From NCBI GenBank assembly GCA_016178705.1, contig JACOST010000001.1, positions 80,001-144,000 on the forward strand: a DNA stretch of 64,000 nt. The letters run 5' to 3'. Position 1 is the stretch's first letter, and each line of letters begins with the position of its first letter. This stretch comes from Deltaproteobacteria bacterium (GTDB taxonomy: Bacteria > Desulfobacterota > Binatia > HRBIN30 > JACQVA1). Positions 52,139 through 59,537 of the stretch are shown piece by piece. The position numbers and the translations under genes are program-made. Under the pieces are notes generated by a model, which saw only the letters and a list, made by a program, of their open reading frames with translations, did no database searches and was not told where the DNA came from.

Positions 52139-53728
52139 TCACAACCCCATCGGCGCGATCCAGATGATGTCGCCGTTGTTGTCGTTGCCTAAGAAGAGAC
52201 GGCCGTCGCTCGCAAACGCCACGACGGCCGGGCGGCCGTGCAACAGCGGGCCGCCAGCCCAACCGGTCGCGAAGTCCAACATGGAACCACTCGATTCACC
52301 GCCGAGGTCTGATCCAGGCAATAGCTGGCCGGTTGCCGGATCCAACTCGATGGCGACCACGCGCGCGCCATCCCAGGTCCCATACGCACCATGGAGCGGA
52401 ACGTACACGCGCTGATTCCATGGCGCGGGCCATTGCCCGGTCTCGAAATCCAAATCGAAGGGCGTGTGCCCGATGACGAACGAGTTGTTCTCGGATGCGA
52501 CCGCGGAACAGTTCGGCACCGGAGCGATGTCCGGATACGGTACGTCCTTGGTGGCGCAACATGGGTGTCCCCAATCGTCGCCCGGCCGGATCGGCACCAG
52601 CTTTTCGCGCCCGTCCTGCGTGGCCGAATAGTCCCGCGCGAGTTCCACTGCGAAGCACAGGTTGTGACCGCGCGAGCAGCGCACCGAGATGGGGTTGCGG
52701 AAACCCTTGGCGACCGGCGTGCCGCCGGGAGAACCGTCGAGCTTGAGGATGCCTCCACGGAAAGGGTGCATGATCGTGCAGGTCTCTCCCTGTTCGCCGC
52801 CGTTGCCGACGTAGATGGTGCCGTCGTCGGCGACGTCGAGCGTCTTCGGCCAATGCAGCTGGGAGCTGTAGATGGTGATGTCGGCAACCTGCTCGCTGCT
52901 ACCCGACGGCGTACGATCGCCCGTCGCGTAGGGCACGCGCATAATCTTCGTCCCACGCTGGTAGTACAAGAACCCGCCGGTGAAGAGCAGGCCTTGTGTC
53001 GAAGGGAGTCCGCTCATAAACGTCAGCGGCGTGTCCGCCACGCCATCGTGATCATCGTCGGGGAGAACCATGATCGACCTCAGACCTCTGGGTCCACCTC
53101 CAGTCGTGACCGCCGTGGGTGATGCGACGAACAGTTCGCCGCCTGGAGCGAAGCGCAATTGCCGCGTGTTGCCGATGTTGGCGAAAAAGTGCGCGCAGAA
53201 ACCGACGGGCAGATGCAGGAACCGCAGATCCGGCGCGCTCGCCGGGCCGCCAGGGATGACGACCAGACCGTTTGCCGTCGTCTGAACCGAGCCGGGAAGA
53301 TCGCAGAAATGAACCGGCACGGTCGGAATCGGCGTCTCGGTCGGAGTCGGCAAGGGCGGCACTGTTGCGGTTGCGGTCGCGGTCGGCGTTTCGGTCAACA
53401 CCGCTTCTGTCGCTGTGAACGTGGGCGTGGCTTTCACCGGGCAGCGGTTCAGCGCGTAGCCCACCGCGCGCACGATTTCGTCGATCGATACCCGCCCATC
53501 GTCGTCGCTATCGAACCCCGGGCAGGTGTCGAGCGGCAGGCTGTCGAGCGCGATGTTCACACCCGCCACCAACTCCTCGACCGTCACCTGGCCATTGCCA
53601 TCACAGTCGCCGACACACGCGTCAAACGCGGCGGCGGCGCTTTGCCCGTAAGTTTGGGCGCTGGCAATAGCCAGCACCAGAGCCGCGAGCAGCAGGGTCT
53701 GTGATGCTATGGTGAACCGTCGAGTCAT
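52139..53728 (-). CDS. Secreted sugar-dehydrogenase-like beta-propeller with EF-hand repeats
   Basis: A 529-residue exported protein. The signal peptide (about 1-29) is followed by two EF-hand or dockerin-like loops (DCDGNGQVTVEEL and DSDDDGRVSIDEI, about 38-90), a Thr/Pro linker (TATATATVPPLPTPTETP, about 110-130), and a propeller resembling PQQ-type glucose/sorbosone dehydrogenases (LRFAPGGELFVAS, TLDVADDGTIYVGNGGEQG, GRLFLGNDNNGDIIWIAP). Electron transfer is not shown. Two NxS sequons (in ENNSF and PNCSA) are present. It is divergent from the ALG11-like gene. Confidence 0.78.
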   Translation of the reverse strand: MTRRFTIASQTLLLAALVLAIASAQTYGQSAAAAFDACVGDCDGNGQVTVEELVAGVNIALDSLPLDTCPGFDSDDDGRVSIDEIVRAVGYALNRCPVKATPTFTATEAVLTETPTATATATVPPLPTPTETPIPTVPVHFCDLPGSVQTTANGLVVIPGGPASAPDLRFLHLPVGFCAHFFANIGNTRQLRFAPGGELFVASPTAVTTGGGPRGLRSIMVLPDDDHDGVADTPLTFMSGLPSTQGLLFTGGFLYYQRGTKIMRVPYATGDRTPSGSSEQVADITIYSSQLHWPKTLDVADDGTIYVGNGGEQGETCTIMHPFRGGILKLDGSPGGTPVAKGFRNPISVRCSRGHNLCFAVELARDYSATQDGREKLVPIRPGDDWGHPCCATKDVPYPDIAPVPNCSAVASENNSFVIGHTPFDLDFETGQWPAPWNQRVYVPLHGAYGTWDGARVVAIELDPATGQLLPGSDLGGESSGSMLDFATGWAGGPLLHGRPAVVAFASDGRLFLGNDNNGDIIWIAPMGL

Positions 53729-53827
53729 TCGAACTGTTGCGCGATGTTGCACGGCCGACCCGGCTTTGACAAGGAGCGGGAGCGAAGTCAAAACCCTGGC
53801 AAGGAGAAGTTTGTACTTATCGCTCCC

Positions 53828-54988
53828 ATGGCCACGACCGAATCGATAACGCGGAAGATCTTGTTCGTCATGCCATCGCTGCAGCCGCGGGGCGGTGGCA
53901 GAGGGGTCGCCGCGTGGATGATTGAAGCGCTGAAGCAGGAACACGACCTCGCGGTGCTGATGTGGGAGCCGCTCGACCCCGAGCCGATCAATCGCTACTA
54001 CGGCACGGCGCTCGGCCACGGCGACTTCGCGGTGCTGCGCCCGCCCTTGTGGTGGCGCCTTGTGCTTGATCGTATTCCCTTCCGCCTCAACTTGCTTCGC
54101 ATTTGTCTGTTGTGGCGGCGGGGTAAACAGATCAGCCATTCGTACGACCTGCTCATCTCCACGCACAACGAGGCCGATCTCGGCACGCCCGGCATTCAGT
54201 ACGTCCACTTTCCGTGGGTCTTCTTCGCAGAACCCGAGGGCTCATTGCGCTGGTACCAACGCTCGGCCGCCTTGCTGCGGTGGTACTACAAGCGCTGCCT
54301 GCGGATCGCCGATTTCTCCTCCGAACGTATGAAACGCAACCTCACCTTAGTCAACTCCGACTGGACCGGGTCGAAGGTGTACGAACGTCACGGCCTCGCG
54401 AGCACCACGCTGTATCCGCCGGTGGTCGGTGGTAACACGCAGCTATCGTGGTCCGCGCGCGAGAACGGCTTCGTGTGCGTCGGGCGCCTGTCGCCCAGCA
54501 AGGAATTGGACCGCGTGATCGACATCGTCGCCGGAGTTCGCCAGGCCGGACACGACGTACACTTGCACCTCATCGGGTCCACCACCGAGCCTCCCTATTT
54601 GGATCACATCCGACGCCGCGTGCGTGACAATGCGGCCTGGCTATTCCTCGATGAGAATCCGTCGCGCGCCGAGTTGAATCAGCGGTTGGCCGAACATCGT
54701 TACGGCATCCACGGCATGCAAGAGGAGCACTTCGGGATGGCCATCGGAGAGATGGTGCGCGCGGGTTGTGTCGTGTTCGTTCCGGACGGCGGCGGGCAGG
54801 TGGAGATCGTCGACCGCGATCCGCGCCTCCTTTACAACAGCGTCGACGATGCGGTCACCAAGATCGTCGCCACCCTCGATGACCCCAGCCGGCAAGAGGC
54901 GCTGCGGACGCATCTGTCATCGCGCGCCGATGTGTTCTCGGTCGAGCGGTTCATCGCCCGAGTGCGGGAACTCGTGCGGGACTTCTAG
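53828..54988 (+). CDS. ALG11-like GT4 glycosyltransferase
   Basis: A 386-residue GT-B enzyme. The N-lobe starts KILFVMPSLQPRGGGRGVAAW; the middle has TLVNSDWTGSKVYERHG, and the C-lobe has FVCVGRLSPSKELDRVIDI. The segment YGIHGMQEEHFGMAIGEMV with GGGQVEIV strongly resembles eukaryotic ALG11, the alpha-1,2-mannosyltransferase of lipid-linked oligosaccharide synthesis (NSxWT and EHFGI-x-V-E-x-M). The donor could be GDP-mannose, but that is inferred. It converges on the ABC flippase gene with a 6-bp gap. Confidence 0.8.
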   Translation: MATTESITRKILFVMPSLQPRGGGRGVAAWMIEALKQEHDLAVLMWEPLDPEPINRYYGTALGHGDFAVLRPPLWWRLVLDRIPFRLNLLRICLLWRRGKQISHSYDLLISTHNEADLGTPGIQYVHFPWVFFAEPEGSLRWYQRSAALLRWYYKRCLRIADFSSERMKRNLTLVNSDWTGSKVYERHGLASTTLYPPVVGGNTQLSWSARENGFVCVGRLSPSKELDRVIDIVAGVRQAGHDVHLHLIGSTTEPPYLDHIRRRVRDNAAWLFLDENPSRAELNQRLAEHRYGIHGMQEEHFGMAIGEMVRAGCVVFVPDGGGQVEIVDRDPRLLYNSVDDAVTKIVATLDDPSRQEALRTHLSSRADVFSVERFIARVRELVRDF

Positions 54989-54994
54989 ATTCGT

Positions 54995-56815
54995 TCACGG
55001 CGTCACCGCCTCGCTACCGGTGCGGACCATGTTCTGGAACTCAGCGTTGCCGGCCAGCAGTTCGTCGAACGATCCAATCCCCGCGATGCGACCATTGCGC
55101 AGGAACACCAGGCGATCGCAGTTGTGCACCGTGCTCAGGCGATGGGCGATGATGATCAGCGTCTTCTTGCCGTGCAGCTCGTCGATCGCGCGCGTCAGCT
55201 CACGCTCGGTTTGCAGATCGAGCGCCGAAGTCGCCTCGTCGAACACCAACAGCTCGGGTTGATGGTAGAGCGCGCGCGCAATCGCTACGCGCTGGCGCTC
55301 GCCGCCGGAGAGACGGACGCCACGCTCGCCCACCACCGTCTCGAGGCCCTGCGGAAGGCCGGCGACGAACTCCTCCAACTGCGCCAGACGAACCGCGGCG
55401 GAGAGTTTGACATCGTCAATGCCTCGCTCGGGCAAGGCAAAGGCGATGTTGCGACGCAGCGTATCGTCGATGAGGTAGACGGCTTGCGGCACGTAGCCGA
55501 TGCGCCGCTGCCACCCGCGCAAGTACGCATTGCGCGCAAAGATATCACAGCCATCCACGGTGACATGCCCGGTCGCCGGCTGCAGGAAGCCCAGGATCAT
55601 GTCAACCAACGTGCTCTTGCCGGCGCCGGTCGGGCCGACAATCCCGATCGATTCGCCGCGGCTGATGACCAGATCGATCGCCTGCGCCGCGGGGGTCGCG
55701 GCCCCAGCGTAGATGTATGAGACGCCGGCCAACTCGATGCGATCGCTAAACGAAAGGTCAGCGACACCGTCGGTGCTCGCGGGTGCGGCCACGACGCGAC
55801 GAAACGTGACAAAGTCGTCGTACAGCTTCTCCACCGCCACCGAACCCCAGCGGATCGTGTTGAGATGCAGCAGCACGCGATTGACGGAAGGGATGACGCG
55901 GAAGCCGGCATACGCGTACAACCCCAGCAGCGGCACGATGTCAGGCCCCGCCACGCTGCGCGAGTTCACCAGCGTGATCAGCAACAGCATGCCGCACACG
56001 AACACGGTCTCAATCAGCAAGCGCAGCGAATCGTTGAGTGTGATGTAACGATGGCGGAGACGGCTGAGCGTGCGATGCTGCGCAGAGTACAGGCCGTGAA
56101 AAAACGCGTCGCCGCCGCGCAGCTTGACTTCCTTCAGCGCCCCGAACGTCTGTTGCAGGGTCTGCAACGTCTCGCGCTTGAGATCATGCTCCTGCCGACT
56201 CCAGCGCGTCAGCACTCGTCGTGTCAGGCGCAACAGTCCGGCCAGCAGCGAGAACAGCATGACGATGGCGATCAGCGTCGACACCGGCGCCGTGCTCATC
56301 AGGACCGACACGATCGCCAGGGTGATCAGCATCTCGGTGACGATCGCCACCGCGGCAGTCATGACCTGGCGAAAGACCACGTCGGTACCGTCCGCCGTAT
56401 GGCGAATCAATTCGGCGGAGTTGCGTTGGAAATGAAACGCCATCGGTAGCGACAAGTACCCGCGCAGCATGTCACTGGCCAATTGCGTGACCGAATCGGT
56501 GACGACTCGGCTCTCGATGGCGACGACGAATGCCAGGAACGCGTTCTTCACCACATAGAACAGCGCCACCAGCACCGTGGCCCACAAGACGATCGCGCGC
56601 GCGTCGCCGGCCGGAAGAATCCGGTAAATCAATCCCGCGAACACGAACGACGGCGGGTGGAGCGGATCACCGATCAGCTTGATCAGGAGAAACACCGCGG
56701 CGGCGCCGAGCGCCTCCAATGCCGCCGCCGATACCACCAGCGGCACCACGGCGACCCAACGCCAGCGCAGTGCCGATGGCAGAAAGAGCAAGCACTTGCG
56801 CAACGTGTTGAACAT
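54995..56815 (-). CDS. PglK-type ABC transporter (half-transporter, flippase-like)
   Basis: A 606-residue exporter-type half transporter: six membrane helices (about 15-320) then an ATPase domain with Walker A GPTGAGKSTLVDMI, Q-loop region GYVPQAVYLIDDTLRRNI, signature LSGGERQRVAIARAL, Walker B LLVFDEATSALD, and the His switch in IIAHRLSTV. In this locus, its likely job is flipping an undecaprenyl-linked glycan across the inner membrane, like PglK. Other exporter roles cannot be excluded. ATG at 56815 chosen; 56848 is possible. Confidence 0.85.
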   Translation of the reverse strand: MFNTLRKCLLFLPSALRWRWVAVVPLVVSAAALEALGAAAVFLLIKLIGDPLHPPSFVFAGLIYRILPAGDARAIVLWATVLVALFYVVKNAFLAFVVAIESRVVTDSVTQLASDMLRGYLSLPMAFHFQRNSAELIRHTADGTDVVFRQVMTAAVAIVTEMLITLAIVSVLMSTAPVSTLIAIVMLFSLLAGLLRLTRRVLTRWSRQEHDLKRETLQTLQQTFGALKEVKLRGGDAFFHGLYSAQHRTLSRLRHRYITLNDSLRLLIETVFVCGMLLLITLVNSRSVAGPDIVPLLGLYAYAGFRVIPSVNRVLLHLNTIRWGSVAVEKLYDDFVTFRRVVAAPASTDGVADLSFSDRIELAGVSYIYAGAATPAAQAIDLVISRGESIGIVGPTGAGKSTLVDMILGFLQPATGHVTVDGCDIFARNAYLRGWQRRIGYVPQAVYLIDDTLRRNIAFALPERGIDDVKLSAAVRLAQLEEFVAGLPQGLETVVGERGVRLSGGERQRVAIARALYHQPELLVFDEATSALDLQTERELTRAIDELHGKKTLIIIAHRLSTVHNCDRLVFLRNGRIAGIGSFDELLAGNAEFQNMVRTGSEAVTP

Positions 56816-56945
56816 GCCTAGCGATCTCGGATCTCGGGGCTGCGGCAATCGGTCACTACCGGTCTGCTATCAAGCCCGCAGGTGTATCCGCAAACGCCGA
56901 CATCCCTGACCACAACCGCGTCAACAACTCCACGTGCGAGCCCTG

Positions 56946-57130
56946 ATGAGACAAAAGACTCACCGCCGAGGACGCGGAGATCGCAGAGAAAGCGTCAACA
57001 CGAGAGTATTCGAGCATGTTCGACAACCTCATTTGCAATGGACTTCCGTGTGACCTCCTTCGTGGTCTCCCACTCCATGCTCGGCGCTCTCGGCGTACTC
57101 TGCGGTGAATCCGTTCATGCCACATCAGGG
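56946..57130 (+). repeat. Dispersed repeat, copy B
   Basis: About 185 bp similar to copy A throughout, from ACTCACCGCCGAGGACGCGG to CATGCCACATCAGGG. It ends one base before the reverse-complemented stop codon of the ALG1-like gene, so it forms the spacer between two glycosylation genes. Confidence 0.85.
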
Positions 57131-58378
57131 CTAGTCGCCATCGAAGAACAGCGGCTTCGCCGCAACGTTCCACGCATCGATCCAGCGCCGCGGCGGCATC
57201 GCCCGCACATTCTGCCGCAGGCGATCAAGCTGTGGCGTGTGGCGCGGATGCTCGCTGAACAGCTCGAAGAGCTGCTGTGCCAGCTGCGCTCCGCTCGAAA
57301 ACAACAAGCCGGTTTCACCATCCTGGACTTGCTCCGTCACGCACGCGCCGTAGTCGAACGCGCACACCGGCAAGCCGGCGCCGAACATGTCGGCGATCTT
57401 CATCGGTAGGTCGACGCCCGATGACGAACGGTGCAACGACACACCTAAGTCGGCAGACCCCAACAGCCGAGCGTAGTCATCGGGCGCGAGCCACAGCGTG
57501 CGAATCTGAATTGCTCGCAACGTCAGCCGTGCAATGGCCGCGTCGAAGCGCGCGCGCAGTGGGCCCTCGCCGGTGATGAGGATCATCAGTCGTGCGGCGG
57601 TCGTGCACAGCCGTTCGTCGCAAAGGCGCAGCGCGTCGAGCAACAGATCGAAGTCCTCGTCAGCGGTCCAACTCGTCGCGCTGACGACGATGCCTGGACG
57701 CTGCGGCTCTTCGAACGGGACATCGACGATGCCGGCGACGCACAGGCGGTGAAAGTGGTCGCGCCGCGCTTCGACCGGCGTCGGCGTAAACCGCTCTGCC
57801 GGGCAGTCGTAGAGCACCGTCGCAGCGATGCCGCGCTCGCGCAGCGCGTTTAGCATCGCGCGCGAGACACACAGGTGCACATCAGCGCGCCGGCCGATGG
57901 CGAACTCGTATCCGCGCGCCAGCCGAACCATCGGATGAGTGTGGCCGAGCCGCAGCCCGAGCATCGTGTATCCGAAGTTGTGCCAGTCGATGATCAACTT
58001 CGCCGCACGCAGCCGCGCGGCCAACACGGCGACGAGCAGCGTCGGCATCGCCGGCGGATTCTGCACCAGGATGACGTCCGGTTTTGGCAACACGAGTAGT
58101 CGATAGAGTAACTGCCCGCTCTGGTGCAGCGCACGCAGCATCGCGCACAGGAGAAATAGCGGGCGAGGGAGATGCGTTGACGTGGCGCCTGGCAGGTCTC
58201 GCAAGCGGTGGAGCCGCACGTGCGGGCTCGCGCAGTCGTGGCGCTCGCTAGAGTACGCGATCACATCAACCTCAGCCGAACTGGTTGCCAACGCATCGGC
58301 GTGGTACTGCATGCGCGGGCTGCGCTCGAATTCGCCGAGCACAACGATGGCAACGCGAGGATGAGGGGTGGACGACAT
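57131..58378 (-). CDS. ALG1-like beta-1,4-mannosyltransferase
   Basis: A 415-residue GT33-type protein with end-to-end likeness to eukaryotic ALG1, which adds the first mannose to GlcNAc2-PP-dolichol. Matching segments in order are SPRMQYHADALA (20-31), ILVQNPPAMPTLL (103-115), IIDWHNFGYTMLGL (129-142), SATSWTADEDFDLLLDAL (233-250), ITGEGPLR, LLGSADLGVSLHRSSSG (305-321), DLPMKIADMFGAGLPVCA and the C-terminal RWIDAW. No membrane helix is obvious at the N-terminus. Its start codon overlaps that of the divergent MurG-like gene at a CATG. Confidence 0.85.
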   Translation of the reverse strand: MSSTPHPRVAIVVLGEFERSPRMQYHADALATSSAEVDVIAYSSERHDCASPHVRLHRLRDLPGATSTHLPRPLFLLCAMLRALHQSGQLLYRLLVLPKPDVILVQNPPAMPTLLVAVLAARLRAAKLIIDWHNFGYTMLGLRLGHTHPMVRLARGYEFAIGRRADVHLCVSRAMLNALRERGIAATVLYDCPAERFTPTPVEARRDHFHRLCVAGIVDVPFEEPQRPGIVVSATSWTADEDFDLLLDALRLCDERLCTTAARLMILITGEGPLRARFDAAIARLTLRAIQIRTLWLAPDDYARLLGSADLGVSLHRSSSGVDLPMKIADMFGAGLPVCAFDYGACVTEQVQDGETGLLFSSGAQLAQQLFELFSEHPRHTPQLDRLRQNVRAMPPRRWIDAWNVAAKPLFFDGD

Positions 58379-59537
58379 GAGCACGACGTACGTGGCTCAT
58401 ACCGATTCTGAAGCAGGCGAGCTAGTCAGGCGACGCGTCGCCATCGTCGCCGGCGGCACGGCGGGGCATGTCTACCCAGCGCTGGCGCTTGCCGACGCGT
58501 ATCGGCAAGCACGGCCCGATGTCGACCTGCTTTTCATCGGCACCGCCGATGGTTGGGAGACGCGGCTGGTACCCGCTCACGGCTATCGACTCGCAGTGGT
58601 CCCAGGCTCGCCGCTGTACGGCGTTGGTCTGCGCGGTGTAGTGCGCGCCGCCCGCGATCTGCTGGCCGGCGCACGCGCCGCACGTCGTCTCTTGCAAACC
58701 CAACGGACCGAGTTGGTCATCGGCTTTGGCGGCTACGTTTCAGCCGGTACCATTCTCGCGGCGCGCATGCTGGGCATGCGCACCGCGATTCACGAGGCAA
58801 ACGTCGTACCCGGGTTGACCAATCGACTACTCGGGCATCTCGTCGACCGCGTGTACCTCGCCTTCGCAGACGCGAGCCGCGCATTTCCACCGCGCCGCGC
58901 TGTCGTGATCGGAATGCCGCTACGCGCGGAGTTCGCGAATGCGCAGCGATCGCGCGACGCGTTCTCCGCCAGTCGCCCGCGGCGATTGCTGGTAACCGGT
59001 GGCTCCGGCGGTTCGCGATTCCTGAACGGGCGTGTGCCCGAACTGGTGGCGCGCCTCGCGCAGCGCGCGGTGGCGATCGAGGTGCTGCACCAGGCCGGCG
59101 ATTGGCCAATCGAGCCCGTGCAAGCGTTGTACGCGGCGACCGGGGCGACGGCGACGGTCGTGTCATTCATCGACGACATCGGCGCCGCCTACGCGTGGGC
59201 CGACTTCGCGGTAACCTGTGCGGGCGCCGGCACGCTTGCGGAGTTGGCGGCTGCCGCCTTGCCAGCGCTGCTGGTACCGCTGGCGAGTGCCGCGGCCAAC
59301 CACCAGGCGCGCAACGCCGCAGCCTTCGCGCGCGCGGCCGGGCTGCGCTGCGTCGCGGAGTCAACCTGGCAGGTCGAAGCGTTGGCGGAACCCATCGTCA
59401 CGCTGTTGCAGAACGCTGACGCGTGGGCGGCGGCGGCGAATCGCGTCGGCAGCCTCGCTCACGCGGACGCCGCGGCGCGCCTGGTCGCCGATTGTGAAGC
59501 GCTGCTCCACCTCAGCTCTACGGGTCCGGCCAGTTGA
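58377..59537 (+). CDS. MurG-like GlcNAc transferase
   Basis: A 386-residue GT28 protein related to MurG: AIVAGGTAGHVYPALALADA, GFGGYVSAGTILAARMLGMR, IHEANVVPGLTNRLL, VTGGSGGSRFLN, and CAGAGTLAELAAAALPALLV. Motifs are intact but differ in places from true MurG (such as GGSGG for GGSQG). Given its neighbours, it may add the second GlcNAc to GlcNAc-PP-lipid, as Alg13/Alg14 (which are MurG relatives) do. The alternative is a second MurG. It overlaps the oligosaccharyltransferase gene by 20 bp (convergent). Confidence 0.8.
   Translation: MSTTYVAHTDSEAGELVRRRVAIVAGGTAGHVYPALALADAYRQARPDVDLLFIGTADGWETRLVPAHGYRLAVVPGSPLYGVGLRGVVRAARDLLAGARAARRLLQTQRTELVIGFGGYVSAGTILAARMLGMRTAIHEANVVPGLTNRLLGHLVDRVYLAFADASRAFPPRRAVVIGMPLRAEFANAQRSRDAFSASRPRRLLVTGGSGGSRFLNGRVPELVARLAQRAVAIEVLHQAGDWPIEPVQALYAATGATATVVSFIDDIGAAYAWADFAVTCAGAGTLAELAAAALPALLVPLASAAANHQARNAAAFARAAGLRCVAESTWQVEALAEPIVTLLQNADAWAAAANRVGSLAHADAAARLVADCEALLHLSSTGPAS

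Noticed and set aside
53729-54208. N-terminal extension of the sugar-dehydrogenase-like protein
   Set aside because: It runs through the divergent promoter region and the ALG11-like gene; a clean signal peptide starts at 53728.
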